From the NCBI GenBank assembly GCA_026874595.1, contig JAPPUL010000073.1, positions 829,973-893,972 on the forward strand: a stretch of DNA of 64,000 bases, in the 5' to 3' direction. The notes under the pieces were generated by a model that was given only the letters and a program-made list of their open reading frames with translations, ran no database searches and was not told where the DNA came from. A program made the position numbers and the translations under genes. Below are positions 18,180 to 27,082 of this stretch, in pieces; position 1 is the first letter of the stretch; each line of letters starts with the position of its first letter. The DNA is from Sipunculus nudus (taxonomy: Eukaryota > Annelida > Sipuncula > Golfingiida > Sipunculidae).

Positions 18180-19316
18180 CTAGGTAAACGGGACTTTAAA
18201 AAGTTTTGCGCTATCTTCTATTTTAGAAAAACCATATAATGAGGTCGATGTGAAAAAAACTTGTCTTTGTCCAAGTAGTTTAAAAAAGTTATTCTTACGC
18301 ACCTCATCTAAATCCAAAAGTACGTCATCCAAAAGTAATACACTCTCCTCTCCTACTACATCATCTATATAATATGTCATAGCAAGTTTTAATGTTAGCA
18401 CACATGCCCTATTTTGACCCTGTGAACCAAAATCCTTAAAGTTAATCCCATCTGCTTGTATTAAAAAATCATCCTTATGAGGACCAAAAAGACTTTGTCC
18501 ATAAGCTAATTCCCGCTCTTCATTAGTCTCTAAAAGCTTTCTAAAGACATTATTTATCTGCTGCTCATCAAAACCTATATCTTTTTGACTAATATCCTCT
18601 GTCCCTACAGCAATATTTATAAACTTTAAAGAGGAATTATAAACTAAATTAAACTTTGTAAGATTAAATTCAAGCTGATTATAAAGTTCTTTTATTATAG
18701 CATTAATTGGCTTAAAAAAATCATAGCGCATCTTAAAAATTATACTACCTGTCTCGACAAGCTTCTCATTCCATACATACAAAACTTCTCGGCCAAGTTG
18801 ACCTTTAATTATCTGCTTTAAGGCGTTATTCCTTTGTTTTAATATGTTATTATAAGTTCTAAGCTCTTGAAAATACTTTGGAAAGGATAATGATAACGAA
18901 GTGTCAAGATAGCGACGACGCATAGATGGTGAGCCTAGTAGTAAATTTATATCTTCTTGTAAAAACGATACTATCCTTATTTTACCAACCATATCAGAAA
19001 AACGCTTTAGTACAAGACCATTATATTTTATCTGTTTCTTTCCATCGTAAAAACCCACTGATACATTATGTTCATTCTCCTGGCCATCGCTTAGTCTTGC
19101 AGATATAAAATAACCTTCACTTCCCCAGCGCACCAGTTCTTTATCTAATACATTACGAAAAGACTTTGTCATCGAGAGTATATAAAGAGATTCAAGTACA
19201 TTTGTCTTGCCAAGTCCGTTCTCTCCATACAAAATATTACAACTTTTAGAAAAGCTAAGATTTTGTGCTTCATAATTCCTAAAATTTTCAAGACGAAGTT
19301 CTTTAAAATACATCAA
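18180..19316 (-). CDS. recF: DNA replication and repair protein RecF
   Basis: This 378-residue SMC-like ATPase acts in recombinational gap repair with RecO and RecR. It starts YFKELRLENFRNY, with the Walker A motif GENGLGKT at 31-38. An ABC-type signature region with FGSQGQNRACVLTLKLA lies near 297-313, and the Walker B region SVLLLDDVLLDLD near 330-342. Typical RecF has FSELD after the Walker B aspartates; here it is LLDLD. RecF normally sits beside dnaN and gyrB near the origin, but here it follows a small membrane protein and no origin genes are present. Confidence 0.92.
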   Translation of the reverse strand: MMYFKELRLENFRNYEAQNLSFSKSCNILYGENGLGKTNVLESLYILSMTKSFRNVLDKELVRWGSEGYFISARLSDGQENEHNVSVGFYDGKKQIKYNGLVLKRFSDMVGKIRIVSFLQEDINLLLGSPSMRRRYLDTSLSLSFPKYFQELRTYNNILKQRNNALKQIIKGQLGREVLYVWNEKLVETGSIIFKMRYDFFKPINAIIKELYNQLEFNLTKFNLVYNSSLKFINIAVGTEDISQKDIGFDEQQINNVFRKLLETNEERELAYGQSLFGPHKDDFLIQADGINFKDFGSQGQNRACVLTLKLAMTYYIDDVVGEESVLLLDDVLLDLDEVRKNNFFKLLGQRQVFFTSTSLYGFSKIEDSAKLFKVPFT

Positions 19317-19347
19317 TATTCAGATTATAAGGCTATTTATTTGCAGT

Positions 19348-19566
19348 CTAGCTCCCCTTCTTACTACTTATATAACGATAGATTATCGCTATTATTAAAA
19401 GAACGCTTACAAACGATAATGAAGAACTCCATCTGGAGAACCACAGAAATTGTTCACTCTCCGTAAGCCCTTTGGGCATTATATATATTAAAAACTGATT
19501 TATAACTACTATTGCCAGAAGGCTAAGTCCTATTACTATTGCGTACAGATATAATTTCTTTTTCAT
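19348..19566 (-). CDS. Small two-helix membrane protein
   Basis: This 72-residue frame encodes two strong membrane helices (about 4-30 and 49-66) separated by a polar stretch, and ends in a basic SSKKGS tail. It lies 31 nt upstream of recF on the same strand. I do not recognise a family. There is no clear ribosome-binding site, so the gene call rests on the length, two-helix pattern and position. Confidence 0.55.
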   Translation of the reverse strand: MKKKLYLYAIVIGLSLLAIVVINQFLIYIMPKGLTESEQFLWFSRWSSSLSFVSVLLIIAIIYRYISSKKGS

Positions 19567-19784
19567 AAAAATATATCATAAATATAAGTTTTAAATTATA
19601 AGTTTTAACTAGATAATTATTTATTAAAGTTCTATTGCAAAAAATGCATTGCCTCATTATACATTCAAAAGTATCTTATTTATGATATGTTGCCAGCTAC
19701 TTTATTCTTTTTTATTTAATATATAATAATTACACATAACTAAAGATATAGTTTAATAGCCCTTTTTAATAATGAGTACTTAAT

Positions 19785-22193
19785 ATGCCTAAAAACGATA
19801 ACTCTAAAAATGATAATCCTGAATCTAATATTGAATCTGATAATAACTTACTTATCTCTATTGATAAAGTAATTCCAAGCCACCTTTTTATTATCCCTAT
19901 CTTTGATAATCCTATATTCCCAGGTATAATGACTCCTATTTTAATCTCTGAACCACGCCTTATTGATGCTATTAATAATTTAGAGCAAAGTATGGACTTT
20001 GTTGGTCTGCTTCTCGTTAAAGATGAGGCTTCGAAGGAGATAACTCCTGAGCACCTTTATACTGTCGGAACTGTTGTCAAAATAGCTAAAAAAATAAACC
20101 TCCCAAATGGCGGTGTTAATATCCTTGTTAACAGCTTAAAACGGTTTAGGGTAAAGAAATTTACTTCAAAAGACCCTTTTAGACTTATGGCTTTTGTTGA
20201 ATATCCAGAACCTAGTAAGGAAACCGAAACTAAAGAAGAGATTAAAGCGTATACTCGCTCTATCCTTTCTCAGTTAAGACTTTTATCCGAAAATAATCCT
20301 CTCTTACTTGAACAATTAAAACTAACACTTGCTAATGTGGATGAGCCTTCTAATATAGGCGACTTTGCTATTACCGCTATTAAGCTAAAGAGAACAGAAT
20401 ATCAAGAAATCCTTGAGGAGCTTGATGTTAAAAAGCGTCTTAACAAAGTATTGCGTTATCTTGACAAGGAAGTTAAACTACTTGAGCTTCAGATTAACAT
20501 TCAAAAGCAAATTAATACGGTAATCGACAAAAAACAACGGGAGTTTTTCCTAAAAGAACAATTAAAAGCAATAAAACAAGAATTAGGCATTGATGAAAGC
20601 CCGCAAAACGTTGAGCTTAAATCCATTCAAAAACGTATTAAAAAACTAAAATTTAATGACGAAATAAAAGAAGCTCTAAACAAAGAAATTGAAAAGTTTA
20701 AAGCTATAGACCCTCATTCAGCAGAATATACCCTAACTAAAAATTATATAGATACTATCCTAGCCTTACCCTGGGGCATTTATACTAAGGATTATAATAA
20801 CTTAAAGCAAGCTGAAAATATTCTAAATCAAGATCACTTTGGCTTGGAGGACGTTAAAGACCGTATACTTGAATTCCTTGCTGTTAGAAAGCTAAAAGGT
20901 GATACTGTCGGCGGCTCAATTATATGTTTACTTGGACCTCCAGGCGTTGGGAAAACTTCTCTTGGAAAGTCTATTGCTTTTGCTCTTAAAAGAAAGTTTT
21001 ATCGCTTTTCTCTTGGGGGGATGAGAGATGAGGCTGAAATAAAGGGACACAGGCGTACGTATATAGGCGCTATGCCGGGTAAAATACTTCAGGGCTTAAA
21101 ATATGTAAAATCATCAAATCCTGTTTTTATGTTAGATGAGATTGACAAGTTAAGTTATAGCTTCCAATCAGACCCTGCAAGCGCTTTGCTTGAGGTCCTT
21201 GACCCTGAACAAAATAAAGAGTTTTTAGATTATTATATAGACTTGCCATATGATCTTTCCTCGATACTATTTATAACAACGGCAAACACGATAGACACCA
21301 TCCCTAAACCATTAATAGACAGAATGGAAATAATACGTCTTGCCGGTTACATCGAAGAGGAAAAATACGAGATCGCTAAAAGATATTTATTACCACGACA
21401 ACTTGAAAAACACGGCCTTAATAAAAATCAAGTAAAACTAACTAAAAGTGCTTACATCTATATTATAAACTCTTATGCTCGGGATGCCGGTGTTAGAAAC
21501 TTAGATAGAGCACTTGAGAAGATATGTCGGAAAATTGCATCCCTAATTGCACGTGAGAAGCAGTATGACAAACAAATATCTAAAGCCCTTGTAAAGAAAT
21601 ATCTTGGGAATGCACTATACAGTGAAGAAGTCTTTTTCAAAAATAAAACCGTTGGGGTTGCCACAGGGCTTGCATGGACTCCTTCAGGCGGAAGCGTTAT
21701 ATTTGTTGAAACGATTAAGACTCAAAAAGAAAATTCAAAACCATTTACACTAACTGGGCAACTTGGGAATGTGATGACCGAAAGTGCATCCATTGCATAC
21801 AGCCACGTTAGCAAGATTATAACAAATTATGAGGCTCATAAGAACTTCTTCAAAAACTCATCCATACACATACATGTCCCAGAAGGTGCAACTCCCAAAG
21901 ATGGTCCCTCTGCTGGCATTACCATCGCATGTAGTATTTTATCTTTAGTCTTTAATAAACCTACTAAACCTAAAATCGGTATGACGGGTGAATTAACTTT
22001 AACTGGATATGTTTTGCCTATCGGCGGCCTAAAAGAAAAGATTATTGCTGCTAAGAGAAATAAATTAAAAGAAGTTATTTGTCCAAAAGACAATATTAAA
22101 GACCTTAAGCAGATTAGCTCCTCTGTTAAAGATGGCCTTAGCTTCCATCTTGTTGAAACTTTAGATGAGGTTATTAAATTAATATTTGATTAA
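19785..22193 (+). CDS. lon: ATP-dependent protease Lon
   Basis: This 802-residue LonA-type protease degrades misfolded and regulatory cytoplasmic proteins. The N-terminal substrate-binding domain (about 33-235) has HLFIIPIFDNPIFPGI. The AAA+ module has Walker A GPPGVGKT (384-391), and VFMLDEIDKLS as Walker B. The C-terminal protease domain has PKDGPSAG with catalytic Ser709 and GGLKEK with Lys752. Length is normal. Third codon positions are dominated by T and C, unlike most neighbours on the minus strand. The last eight codons are the left edge of a 141-bp tandem repeat. Confidence 0.97.
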   Translation: MPKNDNSKNDNPESNIESDNNLLISIDKVIPSHLFIIPIFDNPIFPGIMTPILISEPRLIDAINNLEQSMDFVGLLLVKDEASKEITPEHLYTVGTVVKIAKKINLPNGGVNILVNSLKRFRVKKFTSKDPFRLMAFVEYPEPSKETETKEEIKAYTRSILSQLRLLSENNPLLLEQLKLTLANVDEPSNIGDFAITAIKLKRTEYQEILEELDVKKRLNKVLRYLDKEVKLLELQINIQKQINTVIDKKQREFFLKEQLKAIKQELGIDESPQNVELKSIQKRIKKLKFNDEIKEALNKEIEKFKAIDPHSAEYTLTKNYIDTILALPWGIYTKDYNNLKQAENILNQDHFGLEDVKDRILEFLAVRKLKGDTVGGSIICLLGPPGVGKTSLGKSIAFALKRKFYRFSLGGMRDEAEIKGHRRTYIGAMPGKILQGLKYVKSSNPVFMLDEIDKLSYSFQSDPASALLEVLDPEQNKEFLDYYIDLPYDLSSILFITTANTIDTIPKPLIDRMEIIRLAGYIEEEKYEIAKRYLLPRQLEKHGLNKNQVKLTKSAYIYIINSYARDAGVRNLDRALEKICRKIASLIAREKQYDKQISKALVKKYLGNALYSEEVFFKNKTVGVATGLAWTPSGGSVIFVETIKTQKENSKPFTLTGQLGNVMTESASIAYSHVSKIITNYEAHKNFFKNSSIHIHVPEGATPKDGPSAGITIACSILSLVFNKPTKPKIGMTGELTLTGYVLPIGGLKEKIIAAKRNKLKEVICPKDNIKDLKQISSSVKDGLSFHLVETLDEVIKLIFD

Positions 22194-22670
22194 TACTTAT
22201 ATATCAAATGTATTTACTCCCTTATCCACAAACTCTTTAAACGACAGCAGTAGTTCTGCATCCTCATCAAGTGTACTAATATAAATAACAAATAATAAAT
22301 TTAAGAGCAGGTTATTAAATTAATATTTGATTAATACCTATATATCAAATGTATTTACTCCCTTATCCACAAACTCTTTAAACGACAGCAGTAGTTCTGC
22401 ATCCTCATCAAGTGTACTAATATAAATAACAAATAATAAATTTAAGAGCAGGTTATTAAATTAATATTTGATTAATACCTATATATCAAATGTATTTACT
22501 CCCTTATCCACAAACTCTTTAAACGACAGCAGTAGTTCTGCATCCTCATCAAGTGTACTAATATAAATAACAAATAATAAATTTAAGAGCAGGTTATTAA
22601 ATTAATATTTGATTAATACCTATATATCAAATGTATTTACTCCCTTATCCACAAACTCTTTAAACGACAG
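22169..22670. repeat. 141-bp tandem repeat x3.6 after lon
   Basis: Units start at 22169, 22310, 22451 and 22592; the fourth ends its identity at 22670. Each full unit carries the last eight codons of lon and, on the minus strand, 35 or so C-terminal codons of a diverged version of the convergent 53-aa membrane protein, plus stop. The fourth unit runs into the real 53-aa gene. Copy 1 differs from the others at 22196, which changes the small-gene stop from TAG to TAA. Confidence 0.95.
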
Positions 22671-22781
22671 GGGAACTAATACTTTCGCATCCATTGTACT
22701 CCTTATATAGCTAACAAATAGTACGTTTAAGATAAATAAGGATATTGATATCACCATTAATAACATAGTTTTACTGCTCAT
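22620..22781 (-). CDS. Small membrane protein, 53 residues
   Basis: Reading the minus strand from the ATG at 22781 gives 53 codons. AAGGAG lies 6 nt upstream, a strong ribosome-binding site. The protein has one hydrophobic helix (about 5-25) and a charged C-terminal half ending SFKEFVDKGVNTFDI. The gene is convergent with lon. Its 3' part is repeated upstream in the 141-bp repeat as a diverged version with similar amino acids (LLNLLFVIYI versus ILNVLFVSYI). Conserved protein sequence despite DNA divergence supports a real coding gene. Function unknown. Confidence 0.75.
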   Translation of the reverse strand: MSSKTMLLMVISISLFILNVLFVSYIRSTMDAKVLVPLSFKEFVDKGVNTFDI

Positions 22782-22835
22782 AGATACTCCTTATACTTTT
22801 ATAATCCTAAGCCTAACTCGATTATATATGCAAAA

Positions 22836-22852
22836 GAAGTACCAACTACTTC
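22836..22852. repeat. 6-bp hairpin upstream of the 53-aa gene
   Basis: GAAGTA and TACTTC pair perfectly around a 5-nt loop, 55 nt upstream of the small gene start. It could be an operator or RNA hairpin; nothing more can be said. Confidence 0.45.
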
Positions 22853-22928
22853 AAAACTATATTATATTTATAGACGACTTCTACAGCAGCTTTTAGCCAC
22901 TTGTTTTTTAAGGTTTGTATCGCTTTTT

Positions 22929-22996
22929 AAGACATCTTGTGTCTTATTTTAAGACACTGTCTTATTTTAAGGCAATTTTTTAAGACATTAAGTCTT
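22929..22996. repeat. Three consecutive hairpins with AAGAC(A)/(T)GTCTT stems
   Basis: Palindromes lie at 22929-22945, 22951-22963 and 22982-22996. All three use the same stem sequence AAGAC(A) and (T)GTCTT with different loops. The first two are followed on the plus strand by T-rich sequence, as in intrinsic terminators; on the minus strand A follows. They sit between the 81-aa gene end and the 53-aa gene. Confidence 0.7.
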
Positions 22997-23003
22997 ATGT
23001 TTA

Positions 23004-23249
23004 TTATTCAGCTTTTGAGGATTCATCTTTTGAGGATTCAGCTTCTCCAAAATTCTCTTTCCTTACTATATCTCCACTAACCTCATCAAATGCATATTTA
23101 TATGTATCATAGCCCCTTATAACTCCACTCCCAAGTTCAACAAGGTATATCCCTCGACTTGCTAAAGGATTCGTCTTTTGTAGATCATTATTTATCTCTG
23201 ACCTTATTATCCCGTGCGATTTTGTTATTAATGTCTTTATCTTATTCAT
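23004..23249 (-). CDS. Hypothetical 81-residue protein downstream of ndk
   Basis: I chose the ATG at 23249 because GGAG lies 7 nt upstream and overlaps the end of ndk; the longer frame from 23312 would overlap ndk by 59 nt. The product is 81 residues, without membrane helix. It has a central GIYLVELGSGVIRGYDTYKY segment and a C-terminal acidic tail with a short ESSKDESSK-type repeat. Four nucleotides separate it from the ndk stop, so it is translated from the same message. No family recognised. Confidence 0.65.
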   Translation of the reverse strand: MNKIKTLITKSHGIIRSEINNDLQKTNPLASRGIYLVELGSGVIRGYDTYKYAFDEVSGDIVRKENFGEAESSKDESSKAE

Positions 23250-23253
23250 AATA

Positions 23254-23679
23254 TTACTCCGCTTTAAATAATTCAGATTCACTGAAAAAATACGATATCT
23301 CACGTGCCGCACTGCTTAAAGTGTCAGAACCATGTACCGCATTCTCTCCCTTGTTATTTGCATATAACTTTCTTATTGTCCCCTCTTTTGCTTCTTTTGG
23401 ATCTGTTGCTCCCATTAGTTCACGGTTTGACTTAATTGCACTCTCCTTCTCAAGCACTTGGACTACTATAGGCCCTGATATCATAAACTCTACAAGCTCT
23501 TCAAAAAATGGTCTGTCCTTATGTTCTGCATAAAACACCATAGCTTCTTCTCTGTTCAACAAAAGCTTTTTTTGTCCCAATATTGAAAAACCATGCTCTT
23601 CATACATTGTTATTATCTTGCCTGTCTTTTTTGAACGTACTGCATCTGGCTTTATTATCGATAATGTCCTCTCAACCAT
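23254..23679 (-). CDS. ndk: Nucleoside diphosphate kinase
   Basis: This 141-residue enzyme transfers the gamma-phosphate from NTP to NDP through a phosphohistidine. It begins [12 protein letters not shown] and carries [10 protein letters not shown] (85-94) and NAVHGSD with catalytic His116. Length and motif order are normal for the family. It is the first gene of a two-gene unit with an 81-residue unknown protein. The start ATG at 23679 follows a weak AAAGGATATATA-type leader. Confidence 0.96.
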   Translation of the reverse strand: MVERTLSIIKPDAVRSKKTGKIITMYEEHGFSILGQKKLLLNREEAMVFYAEHKDRPFFEELVEFMISGPIVVQVLEKESAIKSNRELMGATDPKEAKEGTIRKLYANNKGENAVHGSDTLSSAAREISYFFSESELFKAE

Positions 23680-23739
23680 TATATATCCTTTTTATACATC
23701 TATATATTTTTTAACTTTAGCTCTATAGTATAATATATT

Positions 23740-26286
23740 CTAATCCTTTTGCAAGCTTATTATATATTCTTCTGCAAAATTCAACCGTTTTCCAATCCCC
23801 TTAAGTAGCTCTTTTAATATCTCTCTATCTTCTCCTGCGCATCCCAAAGCAGAAACCCAGTCTAGCCCTTCTAATACTTCTATATATTTATTTTGTATTG
23901 CCCAGGTATTTAACTTGAGTTTTGACCTTATTCCCAAATCTAAAATATAATATGTCTTCTTTAGTTTACTTATATTTAGTTTGCTTCTATTTGTATCTAG
24001 ACCACTTTGTAAAACCTCAGTTAAACCTTTTAATATCTCTCCTTCTAAAAGATTTATCGCTTCTTTGTCTACTGCAATCCTAAACAATTCCATCGCCTCA
24101 AGTATACTATCTAGCTTCTTTACCAAAATAGCAAAAGTAGATTCTCTATACCCACCTTCTTTCTTTATATGATTATCCTCGATAATCTCCGCTAGCAATA
24201 CAGTAAGACGTTTTCTAAGCTCATATCCATAAACATCTTTTAAAATATTATCTATTGCAAAACCTCCTCCTATATATAATTCTAATAGTTCCTTATTACT
24301 CTTATAAATTTGCTCATAAGCCTCCTCTACTAATCCTATATCTACTAATCCATCAAATACATCTACATCACCTATTTGTAAAACATTAAGTCCATACCGC
24401 CTACACCCAAATTCTTCCCTTAATAGACTCTCTAAGCTCGAATATAACCCCTCCCTCAATAACCTTAGAACCTCCCCCTTTACATATCCAAAATCATTAC
24501 CAGCACATACCCAGCAACTTAAACCCTGCCCGCGCTTTAACACTATATATATATATTCATTCGTCTCTAATGTCTTTTGCCCTTCTACTCCCACAAAACC
24601 TAGTACTATATGTAGCTTTTCATCATTAAATGAATAGATAGTCTCATAATAATCTTTGTATCTAAGTTTTTGATTATATAATGTAATAGCCAAGCCCAAA
24701 GCACCCTCACCCTCCTTAACCACCCGCAAAAGCCCGTGATAGGCCACAATAGCCTCTTGGCTTACTATGCTCTTTTTTACCTCATTTACATATATATCCC
24801 CTCCACTCCCATGTTTTGTCACATTGCTTTTTGCCATGTCAAGCAGTTTAAGAAATTCACCCTCAAGACCACTCGCTCCAAACTCTTTCCCATACTCTAT
24901 TACACAACAGGCGTGCTTTAATATTTGCACCGTCTCTATACCCGATATGTCATCGAAAAACCAGCCGCAGCTTGTAAACATTAGTAAACTTTGTCTTGAC
25001 ATCTCAAGCAGCTTTAGACACTTTACTACCTCCAAATCTGTTAAATCCTTTTTAGATACCCTCTTTATATATTCACCCCCCCCCTCCTTGCCCAATATAA
25101 CACCTATATACCCCTTCTGTGCTTCCCATACCTCTTCTACATAACTGCTTAAACTCCTCTCGTATAGCTTGTCTGACTCCCCCTTTAAAAAATCTAAACT
25201 CTCCCGCAAATGTAATCGCCACTCCTGTGTCCATCCCGCATTATCTGTTATCTTACATCCACAATCAGATTGCCACCTCCCTATCCCATGAAAACAACTC
25301 CAGGACGTATTCTCATATAAAAATACTTCATACTCAGGCGGATGCTTTCTAAGATAATTTCCATAATTTGTTAGCTCAACTCCATGACGCTCTTTAAGAT
25401 CCATTAACGCAAAGCTTAAACACATCTGCCCAAATTCAAAATGATGCCCATATGTCTCGCCATCTGTTGCAACGTTTAAAAGCTGCGGATGCTCTCGCTC
25501 ATTAGAATACCCTTCAAGTAAGCGTTTGGAAAGCTTTGAGCCGTCCTTAAGCAGTCCATCAAAGGCTATGCTTTTTGATATCCTTCCATCATAAAAAAAG
25601 ATGTCTATATGCTTATCTGTAACTCCTCCTTCCCTATCCAATATCTTATACCGATACGCCCTCGAAGGATCTATAACTCCTCCCTCAACCGATATCCATT
25701 CCCCCTCCCCTTCTTTAGACCCAGCTTTATTAAGACCTCTAAATGCCTTTGCCTGATAAGGGGATAGTATTACATATTTTATATCATAATCCGCCAATAC
25801 TAAAAGACTTTCATTATCTACTGCCGTCTCGGGTAACCACATGCCCTCAGGATAACGCCCAAAACGATATACAAAATCCTCAATCCCCCATAAAACCTGC
25901 ACTACCTTATCTTTTAGCGACGCCAACGGCATTATTATATGATTATAGCATTGCGCTATTGCATTACCATGTCCGTTATAAAGATCCAAACTTATCTTAT
26001 CCGCTTCCAATATCTTATTATATGTCTTTATATCCTTATCCGCAAGCCATGAAAGCAATGTGGGACCAAAGTTAAAGCTCATATATAAATAATTGTTAAT
26101 TATCTTTTTAATCTTATTGTCTTTTGTCATTAACCTTGAGTAGGCATTAGGTTTATAACACTGTGCATTTATACGTTCATTCCAATCATGATAAGGATGT
26201 GCTGAGGACTGATACTGTATAGAGGAAAGCCATGGGTTTTCCCGCGGCGGCTGATAAAAATGTGAATGTATACAAAGATATTTCAT
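23740..26286 (-). CDS. GH57 family glycoside hydrolase with DUF3536
   Basis: This 848-residue cytoplasmic enzyme begins IHSHFYQPPRENPWL, the GH57 N-terminal motif. WLPETAV (150-156) carries the candidate nucleophile Glu153, and ATDGETYGHH (273-282) carries the candidate acid/base Asp275. The C-terminal half matches the long helical DUF3536-type extension found in GH57 proteins of about 800-900 residues. GH57 members act on alpha-glucans (amylase, branching enzyme or transferase), but substrate for this subgroup is not established. It stands alone; no other glycogen gene is adjacent. Confidence 0.88.
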   Translation of the reverse strand: MKYLCIHSHFYQPPRENPWLSSIQYQSSAHPYHDWNERINAQCYKPNAYSRLMTKDNKIKKIINNYLYMSFNFGPTLLSWLADKDIKTYNKILEADKISLDLYNGHGNAIAQCYNHIIMPLASLKDKVVQVLWGIEDFVYRFGRYPEGMWLPETAVDNESLLVLADYDIKYVILSPYQAKAFRGLNKAGSKEGEGEWISVEGGVIDPSRAYRYKILDREGGVTDKHIDIFFYDGRISKSIAFDGLLKDGSKLSKRLLEGYSNEREHPQLLNVATDGETYGHHFEFGQMCLSFALMDLKERHGVELTNYGNYLRKHPPEYEVFLYENTSWSCFHGIGRWQSDCGCKITDNAGWTQEWRLHLRESLDFLKGESDKLYERSLSSYVEEVWEAQKGYIGVILGKEGGGEYIKRVSKKDLTDLEVVKCLKLLEMSRQSLLMFTSCGWFFDDISGIETVQILKHACCVIEYGKEFGASGLEGEFLKLLDMAKSNVTKHGSGGDIYVNEVKKSIVSQEAIVAYHGLLRVVKEGEGALGLAITLYNQKLRYKDYYETIYSFNDEKLHIVLGFVGVEGQKTLETNEYIYIVLKRGQGLSCWVCAGNDFGYVKGEVLRLLREGLYSSLESLLREEFGCRRYGLNVLQIGDVDVFDGLVDIGLVEEAYEQIYKSNKELLELYIGGGFAIDNILKDVYGYELRKRLTVLLAEIIEDNHIKKEGGYRESTFAILVKKLDSILEAMELFRIAVDKEAINLLEGEILKGLTEVLQSGLDTNRSKLNISKLKKTYYILDLGIRSKLKLNTWAIQNKYIEVLEGLDWVSALGCAGEDREILKELLKGIGKRLNFAEEYIISLQKD

Positions 26287-26340
26287 AATAACTTAATCTT
26301 AAAATGGCTTTAGTGCATAAGCCTATATTAAACGTTTTTA

Positions 26341-26396
26341 GTTTCTAATACTTAGTTTCTAATACTTAGTTTGTAATACTTAGTTTGTAATATAAG
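26341..26396. repeat. 14-bp tandem repeat x4
   Basis: Four copies of gtttctaatactta or gtttgtaatactta start at 26341, 26355, 26369 and 26383, in the 263-bp region between the divergent GH57 and ispF genes. The last copy has two changes. No promoter was recognised in the rest of this gap. Confidence 0.9.
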
Positions 26397-26549
26397 TTAA
26401 ACATACGTTTTGCTATAAATAAGCAAATAAATTTATACAAGTCCTCCGAAAACTAAAAAAACTATATAGCGATTAAAGAATATCTTAATATACTTATTGG
26501 CATACATTTTATATCTTTATTTTAAATGTATTATTTAAGGTAGCGGCTT

Positions 26550-27029
26550 TTGAATGATATAAGAGTTGGCAATGGTTTTGACGTTCATATTTTAAGGAAA
26601 GGAGAAAAGTTTATACTTGGTGGTGTTGAAGTCCCTTATGAAAAAGGACTTGTAGGACATTCAGATGCTGATGTCTTACTACATGCCTTGTCTGATAGCA
26701 TTCTTGGAACACTCTCGCTTGGAGATATAGGTAAACATTATCCCGACACCGACCCTAAATACAAAGGAATCTCAAGTATAAAGCTACTTAAACATTCATA
26801 CGCTCTGGTTCAAAAACGGGGATACAAGATACTTAATGTCGATACAACAATATTATGTGAAAAACCAAAGCTTAGTAATTATATTAACGAAATGAAAGAT
26901 AATATAGCCAAAGCCCTTGAAATTACAAAAGATAGAATAAGCATTAAAGCAACGACAACTGAGCAGTTAGGCTTTATAGGCAGGGGAGAGGGAATTGGAG
27001 TATTTTGCACATGCCTTATAAGAAAATAG
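26550..27029 (+). CDS. ispF: 2-C-methyl-D-erythritol 2,4-cyclodiphosphate synthase
   Basis: This 159-residue enzyme makes 2-C-methyl-D-erythritol 2,4-cyclodiphosphate in the MEP isoprenoid pathway. It starts with IRVGNGFDVH (metal-binding Asp and His) and has GHSDADVLLHALSDSILG and the C-terminal TTTEQLGFIGRGEGI. Length is normal for the trimeric enzyme. The start is TTG at 26550, with TAAGG about 12 nt upstream. Other MEP genes are not in the window. The panE-like gene follows after 53 nt. Confidence 0.95.
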   Translation: MNDIRVGNGFDVHILRKGEKFILGGVEVPYEKGLVGHSDADVLLHALSDSILGTLSLGDIGKHYPDTDPKYKGISSIKLLKHSYALVQKRGYKILNVDTTILCEKPKLSNYINEMKDNIAKALEITKDRISIKATTTEQLGFIGRGEGIGVFCTCLIRK

Positions 27030-27082
27030 TTTATGGGTTTATTTTATAGGAGCTTTTAAAGCACAGTTTAAGGATAACGTTT

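Noticed and set aside
22310-22591. Tandem small genes in the 141-bp repeat
   Set aside because: The open stretches have no usable start codon or ribosome-binding site, so I treat them as fragments.
22929-22996. Simple intrinsic terminator of the ndk unit
   Set aside because: On the minus strand, where ndk is transcribed, the stems are followed by A runs instead of T runs.
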